DNA from: CAIVVT01 sp052145115
Lineage (GTDB): Bacteria; Acidobacteriota; Terriglobia; Bryobacterales; Bryobacteraceae
Length of the DNA: 64,000 nucleotides
Reading direction: 5' to 3'
NCBI GenBank assembly: GCA_052145115.1
Contig: JBKQPG010000104.1
Coordinates: 1 to 64,000, forward strand
Under the pieces are notes generated by a model. It had not been told where the DNA came from. It did no database searches and saw only the letters and a program-made list of their open reading frames with translations. Positions 10,002 through 19,586 of this stretch are shown one piece after another (position 1 is the stretch's first letter; every line of letters begins with the position of its first letter). The translations under genes and the position numbers were made by a program.

Positions 10002-10913
10002 TTACTGTTTGTCGATGTCCCGATGCGCGATCCGCACCGGGTAGCCATTGCGCTCCAGGAACTGGGCAATTTCCTGGGCCATCATGACCGAGCGGTGCCG
10101 TCCGCCGGTGCAGCCGAAGGTGATGGTCAGGTAAGTCTTGCCCTCAGTGACGAAGTGCGGCAGCAGGAACGTCAGCAGCTCCTCCAGGCGCTTCAGGAAC
10201 TCATTGGTTTGCGGGAAGCTGCGCACGTAGCGCGCCACGCGCGCGCTCTTGCCCGACAGCGCCTTGAATTCCGGCACGTAGTTGGGATTGGGCAGGAAGC
10301 GGACGTCGAACACGAGGTCGCTTTCTGGCGGCACGCCGTAACGAAAACCGAAGCTGATCACCGAGATGCGCAGCGCGGCGTCGAGCTGGGCCGAGAACGT
10401 CTCGGCGATGATCTTGCGCAACTGGGCGGGCGTCAGCCCGGAGGTGACGATCACCTGGTCGGCCAGGTCGCGGATCGGCTCGAGCTGCTGGCGTTCGGCC
10501 TGCACACTCGCCAGCACGCTCTCGCGCGCCAGCGGATGCGGGCGCCGCGTTTCGCTGAAGCGGCGCAGCAGCGACTCGTCGGCGGCGTCCAGAAACAGCA
10601 GGCAGGTGGGCAGAATGTTGCGAATCCGGCTGTAATTCCCCGGAAATTGACTGAGGAGATCGCCCTCCCGAATGTCCACCACCAGCGCCGCGCGGCGGAC
10701 GCTGGAAGATTCCTTCACCAGGCTGGCGAAGGTCTCGAGCAGGGCCACCGGCATGTTGTCCACGGCGTGGTAGCCCAGGTCCTCCAGTGCTTTGAGGACG
10801 GTGCCTTTGCCCGAGCCGCTGACGCCGGTGATGACGACCAGCTCCGGCCGCAGCGCGCGCGCCTGTTGCGGCGGCGGCGCGGCGGGAACAGGCTCCTTCC
10901 GACGTTTCGCCAT
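10002..10913 (-). CDS. rapZ: RapZ-family nucleotide-binding protein
   Basis: The 303-residue protein has the P-loop GVSGSGKGT at 30-38, a Walker B-like VVDIREGD and the C-terminal FGCTGGRHRSV block typical of RapZ/YvcJ. In E. coli RapZ is an RNase E adaptor controlling GlmS; in other phyla its role is less clear. A 20-residue proline/alanine tail precedes the core. It starts 10 nt after hpf and belongs to the lpt-rpoN-hpf-rapZ cluster. Confidence 0.93.
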   Translation of the reverse strand: MAKRRKEPVPAAPPPQQARALRPELVVITGVSGSGKGTVLKALEDLGYHAVDNMPVALLETFASLVKESSSVRRAALVVDIREGDLLSQFPGNYSRIRNILPTCLLFLDAADESLLRRFSETRRPHPLARESVLASVQAERQQLEPIRDLADQVIVTSGLTPAQLRKIIAETFSAQLDAALRISVISFGFRYGVPPESDLVFDVRFLPNPNYVPEFKALSGKSARVARYVRSFPQTNEFLKRLEELLTFLLPHFVTEGKTYLTITFGCTGGRHRSVMMAQEIAQFLERNGYPVRIAHRDIDKQ

Positions 10914-10923
10914 GCGCCCGTTC

Positions 10924-11508
10924 TCAGGCCTCGACCAGATCCACCCCGCCGTCGCGGCGCCGGATCAGAACGCGCACGCGGTCGGACTCCGCGTCGCGGT
11001 AGACCATGTAGTCGTGGTCCTCCTCGAGCGCCATCATCGCCTCCTCCACCGTCATCGGCTTGCTGTTGCGCTCGCGCGCCTGAACCACCTGCGCCGGCCG
11101 CGGCTTCGGGTGAGGCTTTTTCCGGCCGCTCGGGGCGGGCGGCGGCGCGGGCTCCGGCTCCGCGGCGGGTTGCAGCGCACCGGTGGTACGGGACTGCCGC
11201 ACCGGCGTCTCGCGCTTGGCCAGACGCCACTTCTCGCGGCTCTTCAGGGCCTGCTTTTCCACCTTCTCCACGGCATCCATCAGCGCCGCGAACTGGTCCG
11301 TCCCGGAACCCTGGCCGATCAGCGTCTGGTCGTAGAAGTTGACGCGCACTTCCGCCATCTGGAGATACCGTTCGGAGGACAAGGCGACCTGCGCGCCCTT
11401 TTCTCCGCGGCGCTCGATCAGTTTGGAGAGGCGCGCGAACGCGGTGGCCAGCTTCCGCTCCTGCGACGGCGCCAGCTTGTCCTGCTTCCCGCTGAACGTG
11501 ATTCTCAT
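10924..11508 (-). CDS. hpf: Long-form ribosome hibernation promoting factor
   Basis: The 194-residue product has an N-terminal S30AE fold (about 1-95, MRITFSGKQDKL ... VEKVEKQALK), a proline-rich linker (about 110-145) and the C-terminal dimerisation domain (about 149-194, KPMTVEEAMMALE). Long-form HPFs inactivate ribosomes by 100S dimerisation. It lies directly behind rpoN (22-nt gap), the usual position of this gene. Confidence 0.93.
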   Translation of the reverse strand: MRITFSGKQDKLAPSQERKLATAFARLSKLIERRGEKGAQVALSSERYLQMAEVRVNFYDQTLIGQGSGTDQFAALMDAVEKVEKQALKSREKWRLAKRETPVRQSRTTGALQPAAEPEPAPPPAPSGRKKPHPKPRPAQVVQARERNSKPMTVEEAMMALEEDHDYMVYRDAESDRVRVLIRRRDGGVDLVEA

Positions 11509-11530
11509 CGAGTGCCTTTCTGTGCCACGC

Positions 11531-13099
11531 CTAATTGCGGATGCGGCGGTGATGCGTGGACGGAATCCGCATATCCTCGCGATACTTGGCCACCGTGCGG
11601 CGCGTCACTTCGATGCCCAGCCCGCGCAACATAAGCGTGATCTGATCGTCGGTCAGGGGCTTGGCGGGGTTCTCCTCGTCAATCATCTTCTTGACCATGC
11701 GCTTCAGCGTCTGCAGCGGAATCCCGCCGCCCGAAGGCCCCTGCACGGCCTCCGAGAAGAAGTGCCGCAGCTCGAAAACGCCCTGCGGCGTATGCACGTA
11801 CTTGCTGGACACCGCGCGGCTCACGGTGGACGGATGGACCCCCACCTCCTCAGCCACTTCCTTGATCATCATGGGGCGCATGGCATCGGGGCCGCGCTCC
11901 AGGAACTCTGTCTGGCGGCGCACGATCGACTGGCACACCCGCAGGATGGTCTGGCGGCGCTGCTCGATGTTGCGAATCAGCTGGAGCGCCGAATTGAAGC
12001 GTTCGCGGACGTAATTGCGGGTCGTCTTGTCGGAGCCCTGTTCGGGGTCCAGCATGCGCCGGTAGCTGCCGTTCAGCCGCAACTGGGGAACATCCTCATC
12101 CGAGAGTTGAACCACCCACTCGTCGCCGTCCTTGAAAACGAAGACATCGGGCTCCACCTCGCGGGCGCCCTGCGCCGAATAGCGCAAACCAGGCTTGGGG
12201 TCGAGCTTGCGGATGACTTCCAGGGCGATCTGGATGTGCTCCGCTGGGCGATTCAGCAGCTTGGCCAGCTCCCTGACGCTGCGCGACTCCACCAGCTTGA
12301 GGTGGTGTTCCACGATCTGCCAGGCCACGCCGCCGCGGGCGCTGCGGCTTTCGAGTTGCAGCAACAGGCATTCCTGCAAAGAGCGCGCTCCGACGCCGGC
12401 CGGCTCGCAGTTCTGCACCGCTTTCAGCGCCGCTTCGAGATCGGCCAGCGCCAGGCCGTCGCGTGCCGCAATCTCCTCCAGCGGCGTCGCCAGGTAGCCG
12501 GTGTCCTCGAGATTGCCGATGATCGAATCGGCGGCCTCGCGCACGGCCGGCGTCAGCACCATCATCGCCAACTGCCCCATGATGTGCGAGGTCAGCGTCA
12601 CGGGAGTCGAAAGGAAGAATTCGAAGCTCGGCTGATCGCGCTCGTCCGAAGCCGGAGTGCGGTAGCCGGGCTCGTTGAAATCGCGGAAGAACTCCTCCAG
12701 ATCGACCTGTCCGAAGGCGTCCTCGGGGCTCACCACGGGCTCCGGCGCAGCGTCCGCCGCCGCGGCCTCCGGTTCGCCGCCCGTGGCCGGCTCCGGCGCC
12801 TCGCCTTCGTGCTCGTAGGCCTGCTTCAGGGCCTCCTGAGTCAGCTTGAGCACTTCCGTGTCGGTCTGGTTGGGATCCCGATCCTGCGTCTCCAGCAGTT
12901 CCTGGAGTTCGGCCGGCGTGATCTCCTCGCCGCCTTCGCCGACCTCCTCGAGCAGCGGGTTCTGGGCGATCTCCTCGGCAATCATGTCCTTCAATTCCAG
13001 CCGGTTGAGCTGCAGGATCCGGACCATTTGCATGAGCGCCGGAGTCAGAATCTGCTTCTGCTTGAGGACGATCTGCAGCCTGTGCGAGATCGGGTTCAT
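11531..13099 (-). CDS. rpoN: RNA polymerase sigma-54 factor RpoN
   Basis: The 522-residue protein shows the glutamine/leucine-rich activator-contact region I at the N-terminus (NPISHRLQIVLKQKQ), an acidic region II (about 50-135), the core-binding domain, the HTH (HPSTVSRAVSSKYV) and the RpoN box RRTVAKYRE at about 500-508, which reads the -24 element. It starts at ATG 13099, just after a long inverted repeat in the lptB-rpoN gap. No sigma-54 activator is in the window. Confidence 0.96.
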   Translation of the reverse strand: MNPISHRLQIVLKQKQILTPALMQMVRILQLNRLELKDMIAEEIAQNPLLEEVGEGGEEITPAELQELLETQDRDPNQTDTEVLKLTQEALKQAYEHEGEAPEPATGGEPEAAAADAAPEPVVSPEDAFGQVDLEEFFRDFNEPGYRTPASDERDQPSFEFFLSTPVTLTSHIMGQLAMMVLTPAVREAADSIIGNLEDTGYLATPLEEIAARDGLALADLEAALKAVQNCEPAGVGARSLQECLLLQLESRSARGGVAWQIVEHHLKLVESRSVRELAKLLNRPAEHIQIALEVIRKLDPKPGLRYSAQGAREVEPDVFVFKDGDEWVVQLSDEDVPQLRLNGSYRRMLDPEQGSDKTTRNYVRERFNSALQLIRNIEQRRQTILRVCQSIVRRQTEFLERGPDAMRPMMIKEVAEEVGVHPSTVSRAVSSKYVHTPQGVFELRHFFSEAVQGPSGGGIPLQTLKRMVKKMIDEENPAKPLTDDQITLMLRGLGIEVTRRTVAKYREDMRIPSTHHRRIRN

Positions 13100-13114
13100 C
13101 CTGGGTTCATGATA

Positions 13115-13163
13115 CCACTGGAAGGCGCATTCGGACCCCTCAGAAACACCGCGCTTTCAGTGG
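13115..13163 (-). promoter_or_regulatory. Inverted repeat in front of rpoN
   Basis: CCACTG (13115-13120) pairs with CAGTGG (13158-13163), and the stem continues inward with AAGGCGC against GCGCTT. It spans most of the lptB-rpoN gap, 16 nt upstream of the rpoN start codon. There is no T-run, so termination is unlikely. mRNA processing or translational control of rpoN are possibilities. Confidence 0.35.
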
Positions 13164-13209
13164 CTTAACGTGACACCAGCAGACCCAGTCCCGGGCTTCG
13201 GCCGGGGCC

Positions 13210-13983
13210 CTACAGGGCGAAGCTGAAGCCCTCGCCGAGGTACACCCGGCGCACGTCGGCGTCGCGCGCCAGTTGCTCCGGAGTCCCGGCGCGGAAGATC
13301 TTCCCGTTGTTGATGATGTAGGCCCGGTCGGTGACCCGCAGCGTTTCGCGCACGTTGTGGTCCGTCACCAGGATGCCGATGCCGCTCAAGCGCAGGTTGC
13401 CGATGATCTTCTGTAGCTCCAGCACCTGAATGGGGTCGATGCCCGAGAACGGCTCGTCCAGCAGCAGGAACTGGGGGCGGATGGCCAGCGAGCGCGCGAT
13501 CTCGACCCGCCGGCGCTCGCCGCCCGAGAGCATATAGCCTTTGTTCTTGCGGACCTTCTCCAGCCCCATCTGTTCCACCAGCAGCTCCACGCGCTCGCGG
13601 CGCTGGTGCGAACTGAGCGAGAGCGTCTCCAGAATGGCCATCAGGTTGTCTTCCACCGAGAGCTTCCGGAACACCGACGGCTCCTGCGGCAGGTAGCTGA
13701 TCCCGATCCGCGCGCGCTCGTACATCGCCAGGCCGGTGATGCTCCGCCCTTGCAGGTAGACCTGGCCCGAGTCAGGAGTGATCAGGCCGACAATCATATA
13801 AAAGGATGTCGTCTTGCCGGCGCCATTGGGGCCCAGCAACCCGACCACTTCGCCGGTCTCCACCGAGACCGAGACGCCATCGACCACGCGGCGTCCCTGG
13901 TAACTCTTTGAGATCTCTTCGGCGCGCAGGATGCTCCGCGCCGCCTCCAGGCCGTTGGATTCCTGAACTGGATTGGCTGCCAC
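13210..13983 (-). CDS. lptB: LPS export ABC transporter ATPase LptB
   Basis: LptB drives lipopolysaccharide extraction with LptFG. The 257-residue protein has Walker A GPNGAGKTT at 51-59, Q-loop Q100, signature LSGGE at 152-156 and Walker B LLLDEP at 173-178, with the LptB-type ending (FRAGTPEQLARDADVRRVYLGEGF). The start is GTG at 13983. Its position between the lptC/A-like gene and rpoN supports LptB over a generic ATPase. lptF and lptG are not in the window. Confidence 0.94.
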   Translation of the reverse strand: MAANPVQESNGLEAARSILRAEEISKSYQGRRVVDGVSVSVETGEVVGLLGPNGAGKTTSFYMIVGLITPDSGQVYLQGRSITGLAMYERARIGISYLPQEPSVFRKLSVEDNLMAILETLSLSSHQRRERVELLVEQMGLEKVRKNKGYMLSGGERRRVEIARSLAIRPQFLLLDEPFSGIDPIQVLELQKIIGNLRLSGIGILVTDHNVRETLRVTDRAYIINNGKIFRAGTPEQLARDADVRRVYLGEGFSFAL

Positions 13984-14102
13984 TGAGACGATTATCTCTA
14001 ATTCGGCGGCTCGACCCCGAACTGATGAATTTTTCTCAACGCTATATTTTCTGTGGACTTTTTATCCCTAACAATACAGACGCGCACTTTGCTAATTCCT
14101 CC

Positions 14103-14403
14103 AGGCACAGCGGAGGATGACGCCGCGGATGGCTTTCGGCAGCTGGTTCCTACTGCCCCGTCCAAATCGGGAACCTGTTGTCCGGTGGCCAGTTACCCGC
14201 GGCATGGCAGATGCGTTTTAGTGGAACCGGGATACGCCTCCGGCACTCCAGCGGGAAACCGACACCCCGCGCCTGCTGAAGAACGTATCACAGCGCCTCG
14301 GGCGGCTCGCCACCGTCCTGGCGCGGAAGTGCTCCCAAAGCACTTCAGGGTTTCGCCATCAGGCAGCTCCCGGGGAGGGCACCGCCGCGCCCTCCCTTTT
14401 TTT
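14103..14403 (+). ncRNA. Candidate structured non-coding RNA (about 300 nt), family not recognised
   Basis: The 454-nt gap between lptB and the lptC/A-like gene has no credible reading frame but folds well on the plus strand. The stems are: closing GATGGC/GCCATC (14128-14133, 14355-14360); GGTTCC/GGAACC (14145-14150, 14170-14175); CGGTGGC/GCCACCG (14183-14189, 14309-14315); a 9-bp stem 14211-14219/14280-14288; hairpins 14220-14247 and 14251-14270; and the 8-bp hairpin GAAGTGCT/AGCACTTC (14326-14346). It ends in a strong terminator. The 9-bp stem uses two G-U pairs that would fail on the other strand, so the plus strand is favoured. A weak promoter, CTAACA-N17-GCTAAT (14068-14096), would start it near 14103. 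It does not look like RNase P, tmRNA or SRP RNA; a divergent 6S RNA is possible. Confidence 0.55.
14373..14403 (+). terminator. Intrinsic terminator on the plus strand
   Basis: A perfect 8-bp stem GGGAGGGC (14373-14380) / GCCCTCCC (14389-14396) with an 8-nt loop is followed by seven T residues (14397-14403). No plus-strand protein gene ends nearby, so it implies a non-coding transcript. Confidence 0.85.
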
Positions 14404-14437
14404 ATGCCTGCAGCTCTTCAGTCCCCGGAACCCGCCG

Positions 14438-16828
14438 CTACTGCTGTTGTTTGGCCTTGGTCGAACGGCTTGAAATGCGGTCGCTCTTTTTCTCGCCTTC
14501 CACAACCAGTTTGTCGTACCGCGAAAGCCAGGTGATGCGCGGACCTTTGGTCGAACCGCGATCCGGGTCGCTGACCTCGGCCTGGTTGCCGGTCAACACC
14601 ATCCGCTGCTCTTCCAGATAATACTCGGCGTGATCGCCGTTGCCATTGCGCAGGTGTCCCGGAAGCCGCTGCACAATCTGCACTGCGCCGTCCGCCTGCA
14701 GGTGCTCCAGCTTGGTCTCCGTTCCTCCGCCCTGCTTAGGCGCATCCTCGAAAAACGCCCGCAGGAACCTCGACCGCAGGTCCAGATCCGGCCGCACCAG
14801 GTGAACCTTGTCCTGGTACAACCCCTGCTTGATCTTGCCGTCATAATCGAACACCGCCGCGGTGATCACCGAGAAGTTGTGCGGCGAGCTTGAATCCTGG
14901 GGCTTCGGGGCCTCCTTGGCGGGAGCCGGCGTGGCGCTCTCGTTCTGGCCGGCGGGAGCGATTCCGACCTGGCTCTCGTCCGGAACGCGCGTCACCACGC
15001 CGTCCCGGGCCTCCAGGCGCTGGGCCTCGCGATCGATGAAGATATCGCGCGCCTGGATGCGCGTCGATCCCTGCCACACCACCGCGTCGTTGGTGTATCG
15101 GATCTTGCGGTTGTGGTCCCAGGTGGACATCTCCTGCCCGCTGCCCAGCATCGGCTTATCATTCGCAATCAGGCCGCCATCGCCCGCGTTCTTCGGATCC
15201 TTCGAGTCCTTCTGATCGGGCAGCCGCAGCGACGAGACATGGCCTTTCGCCAGTGTGGCGCCGCTTTTTTGATCGATGCGCAGGTCGTCGGCGTCGGTCG
15301 AGCCGGTTTCATCCCAGGCCCGAGCGTGGCCGCGCAGCAGCATCACGTTGTTCACCTGGTCCATCTGAGCCGCATCGGCCGTGGCGCGGCGCGTCTCCTC
15401 CGCGTAGCTGAAATCGCCCATCTGGTCCATCGTCGTCATTTGGCCCTTGGCATCGAAATGGGCTTCCAGCTCGCGGCTTTTCGTGAGCGTCACCGTCGCC
15501 GGCTTGGGCTTGCCGCCCGGCACGGGCCGCGCCGGAGTCTCGGTCCGCGTGGCGGCCTTGGTGGCGTGAAAACGGCTGACCACGTTCTGGGCGCCGTACC
15601 ACACCGTCATCTGCGAGGCGTCGAGCTGTCGGTGCCGGTCGCCCGGGCTGGCCGGCAGGAACTCCAGCCTGCCCGGCGCGACGGTCCGCGCCTGGTCGAT
15701 CTCCTGCCCGCCCGGCTTCATCATCAGTTCCAGCACATCGCTGGTCATGATCTTGGGTCCCTGTTGCGCCGGGGGTTTGCCTTCCCCGCCGCCCTTGCCG
15801 GCCGGGCGCGGCGCCGGATGCGACTCCATCCGGCCGTGTCCGCTGGCCACCGCGTGGCTCAACTGGCTTTCGCCCTCCGCGGTCACGAAGGACATCTCCA
15901 GCTTGTCCCCGCTCATCATGGTCTCGCCTCCGGCGTCGTGCGAAAGCACGCGCGCCGCACCGTTGCCTTCCATCCGCTGCACCAGGCTTTCGCCATTGAA
16001 CCACAGCTTCAACCGCTGGGCGCTGAAGTCCACTTTGCGCTTCGGCAACTGCTCGAATCCGGAGGCCGGCGCGGTCTCGACGGTGCTGATCTGGCCCTCC
16101 ACCAGGGTCACCAGCGTCGGTCCACCCTCCACGCTCAGCGTTCCGCGCTGGAGCTTGACTGGCGCCTGCAGCTCAATCGTCGAGCCCTGCTCGTGATACA
16201 CCGCATGCGCCGCTTCAAGCTCCATCGGCGCCCCGCCGCCCTCGCCCTGCCAGTGGATCTTCACCGCGCTGTTCACTTCGATGACGTGCGTGGCCGGGTC
16301 GTAGCTGGCCCCATCGCCCTCGCCTTCGCCGCCGTCGAACTCCATCCGCGCGTGCCGCTCCGTCCACACCTTCTGCGACTTGGTGTCGAAATGCACCCCG
16401 GTGCTGTGGATGATCATCTTCTTGTCGGGCTCGCTCCCGTCCAGCGGCAGGCGCACCCGGATCTCCACATCCCCCTCGGCGTACATCAGGTTGTTCGCGG
16501 TGTCGAACGACGTTTCCGCGGTTTTGACCAGGTCGAAGGTGTCCGTCTTGAGATTCCGAACCTGCATCTCGAGATCCTTCAGCAGGATTCTCGACGGGTC
16601 CTGAATCTGGCGGAAACTGCTGGCGCGCATGCGCACGTGCGCCTCATCTCCGCTGGTCACCTCGTATTCCCACATCTCCGCCGTGCCCAGCGTGTTGCCC
16701 GGCAGCGGCGCCGAGACTTTCGGCCGGTGCCGCGCCAGTTCACGCCGCCGCGTCACAAACGCCGCAGTCACGGCGGCCAGCATGAGAACAATGGCGAGCA
16801 GCAAAAGCCAACGGGCTCGCCGGAACAT
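14438..16828 (-). CDS. Large LptC/LptA-like LPS transport protein (OstA-like fusion)
   Basis: The 796-residue product has a single N-terminal membrane anchor (RARWLLLLAIVLMLAAVTAAFVT), as in LptC. An LptC-like periplasmic beta-jellyroll follows (about 50-200). A long region of OstA/LptA-type beta repeats contains phrases such as YAEGDVEIRV, LLRGHARAWDET and VVWQGSTRIQARDIFIDR. E. coli uses separate LptC (about 190 residues) and LptA (about 185). Here both functions seem to be in one long chain, which could form its own periplasmic bridge. The position ahead of lptB supports this. Exact domain limits are inferred. Confidence 0.78.
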   Translation of the reverse strand: MFRRARWLLLLAIVLMLAAVTAAFVTRRRELARHRPKVSAPLPGNTLGTAEMWEYEVTSGDEAHVRMRASSFRQIQDPSRILLKDLEMQVRNLKTDTFDLVKTAETSFDTANNLMYAEGDVEIRVRLPLDGSEPDKKMIIHSTGVHFDTKSQKVWTERHARMEFDGGEGEGDGASYDPATHVIEVNSAVKIHWQGEGGGAPMELEAAHAVYHEQGSTIELQAPVKLQRGTLSVEGGPTLVTLVEGQISTVETAPASGFEQLPKRKVDFSAQRLKLWFNGESLVQRMEGNGAARVLSHDAGGETMMSGDKLEMSFVTAEGESQLSHAVASGHGRMESHPAPRPAGKGGGEGKPPAQQGPKIMTSDVLELMMKPGGQEIDQARTVAPGRLEFLPASPGDRHRQLDASQMTVWYGAQNVVSRFHATKAATRTETPARPVPGGKPKPATVTLTKSRELEAHFDAKGQMTTMDQMGDFSYAEETRRATADAAQMDQVNNVMLLRGHARAWDETGSTDADDLRIDQKSGATLAKGHVSSLRLPDQKDSKDPKNAGDGGLIANDKPMLGSGQEMSTWDHNRKIRYTNDAVVWQGSTRIQARDIFIDREAQRLEARDGVVTRVPDESQVGIAPAGQNESATPAPAKEAPKPQDSSSPHNFSVITAAVFDYDGKIKQGLYQDKVHLVRPDLDLRSRFLRAFFEDAPKQGGGTETKLEHLQADGAVQIVQRLPGHLRNGNGDHAEYYLEEQRMVLTGNQAEVSDPDRGSTKGPRITWLSRYDKLVVEGEKKSDRISSRSTKAKQQQ

Positions 16829-16954
16829 ATCTTTAAGGATAGCATCGCCGCCCCTGACCGGCCTTCGTGCCAGGCTTACATCTTTAGTGTATTAGACTAA
16901 GATTTTCTTCGTTCCGATCTGCACTGATCGTCCGTCGGGGTTCTGGCCGGTGTT

Positions 16955-16983
16955 TTGTCAATTGGTTTTTCTTTTTATATATC
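16955..16983 (+). promoter_or_regulatory. Possible groESL promoter
   Basis: TTGTCA (16955-16960), a 17-nt AT-rich spacer and TATATC (16978-16983) lie in an AT-rich pocket, upstream of the CIRCE-like repeat and 157 nt before groES. The -10 match is moderate. The rest of this 312-nt gap holds only the operator-like repeat and the ribosome-binding site. Confidence 0.4.
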
Positions 16984-17002
16984 AATCACTTACAAATGAT
17001 AC

Positions 17003-17029
17003 TTGTCACTCTCTGCCCGAGTGTGCTAA
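17003..17029 (+). promoter_or_regulatory. Degenerate CIRCE-like inverted repeat upstream of groES
   Basis: TTGTCACTC, 7 nt, then GAGTGTGCTAA resembles the HrcA operator CIRCE (TTAGCACTC-N9-GAGTGCTAA). The CACTC/GAGTG arms are perfect. The left arm differs at two positions, and the right arm carries two extra bases before GCTAA. Its place before groESL makes heat-shock control by HrcA plausible, but hrcA is not in the window and the spacing is off. Confidence 0.45.
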
Positions 17030-17140
17030 TAATCGAAACGTGTCCGGCTGCGAGGCTGGACCGGGTTCTGAACCGGCGATCCGCCGGAGCGGAATCCACG
17101 TTCTCTCCAGGATCGAGACCAAGCGGAGGTTGTGAATCTT

Positions 17141-17446
17141 ATGAATATTCGTCCCCTGTACGACCGGCTGGTGGTTCGCCGGATCGAGCAGAAGGAAACC
17201 ATCCAAAGCGGGATCATCATCCCCGATACAGCCAAGGAGAAGCCCCAGGAGGCTGAGGTCGTGGCCGTGGGCCGCGGCAAGCGCCTCGAAGACGGCACCG
17301 TCGTCAGCCTGGACGTGAAAGTCGGCGACCGGATTCTCTTCGGCAAATACAGCGGCAGCGACATCAAGATCGACGGCGAAGAGTACCTGATCCTGCGTGA
17401 GGATGAAGTGCTCGGCGTTCTCGAGCCCGTCGCAGCCAAAAAGTAA
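17141..17446 (+). CDS. groS: Co-chaperonin GroES
   Basis: The 101-residue product (MNIRPLYDRLVVRRIEQKET ...) has the GroES mobile loop (QSGIIIPDTAKEKP) and C-terminal YLILREDEVLGVLE. An in-frame GTG at 17132 would add three residues, but GGAGG at 17125-17129 lies only 2 nt from it and 11 nt from the ATG at 17141, so the ATG is chosen. It caps GroEL and is followed by groEL after 35 nt. Confidence 0.97.
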   Translation: MNIRPLYDRLVVRRIEQKETIQSGIIIPDTAKEKPQEAEVVAVGRGKRLEDGTVVSLDVKVGDRILFGKYSGSDIKIDGEEYLILREDEVLGVLEPVAAKK

Positions 17447-17481
17447 TTTCCCTCAGAAAAGATTTTCAAGGAGATTGAAGA

Positions 17482-19116
<1,635 letters not shown>

Positions 19117-19138
19117 GAATCGGTCCAGTTCGAAACCG

Positions 19139-19173
19139 AACGGCCCGTCGCCTCGCGCGGCGGGCCGTTTTTT
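19139..19173 (+). terminator. groESL terminator
   Basis: AACGGCCCG pairs with CGGGCCGTT around a short GC-rich inner stem (19139-19147, 19161-19169) and runs into six T residues (19168-19173). Its 3' half is one copy of the 21-bp direct repeat found again at 20136. Confidence 0.88.
19153..19173 (+). repeat. 21-bp direct repeat, left copy (in the groEL terminator)
   Basis: The 21 bases starting TCGCGCGGCG and ending CCGTTTTTT are identical to 20136-20156. The two copies are 983 bp apart and bracket the toxin-antitoxin pair. Confidence 0.85.
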
Positions 19174-19307
19174 GCTGTGGTGGCTACGCACCGGCCTCTT
19201 GCCGGCGCGACGAGGCGCCACCCGGTTGTACGTAATCAATCCACACTGCGTTTGAGTTTTCGATATGAGTGTTGTACTCTTTGAATACGTACGGAGGTAG
19301 CGGAAAA

Positions 19308-19586
19308 GTGCCCAGAACCGCGGTCGAAGACAATAGCCGGATGTCGCTGCGGCTGCGTCCGGCCGACAAAGCCACGCTGCTGCGGGCCATCGCGCTGAAG
19401 CACACCGATCTGACCGGCTTCGTGCTCCAGCACGCGTTGAAAGCGGCGAAGTCGGTGATTGACCAAGCGGAGCGCGTTTCGCTCTCGACGCGCGACAGCC
19501 GCCGCGTGCTCGAACTGCTCGAGCATCCCCCCGCGCCCAATCGCAAATTGCGGGCCGCCGCCCGGGCCCTGCCCCCGCTGGCATGA
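19308..19586 (+). CDS. DUF1778-family antitoxin (TacA-like)
   Basis: The 92-residue product has an N-terminal ribbon-helix-helix region (RMSLRLRPADKATLLRAIAL), LTGFVLQHALKAA, the ERVSLSTRDSRRVLELL block and the PPAPNRKL neutralising tail, all features of DUF1778 antitoxins paired with GNAT toxins. GGAGG at 19293-19297, 10 nt upstream, supports GTG 19308 as start; the frame opens earlier at 19269. Its TGA overlaps the toxin ATG by 4 nt. A GAGT-N5-ACTC inverted repeat upstream (19267-19279) could be an autoregulatory site. Confidence 0.88.
   Translation: MPRTAVEDNSRMSLRLRPADKATLLRAIALKHTDLTGFVLQHALKAAKSVIDQAERVSLSTRDSRRVLELLEHPPAPNRKLRAAARALPPLA

Noticed and set aside
14103..14403. tmRNA or RNase P RNA gene
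   Set aside because: No tRNA-like end with T-loop and CCA for tmRNA, and no GAGGAAAGUC-type core for RNase P.
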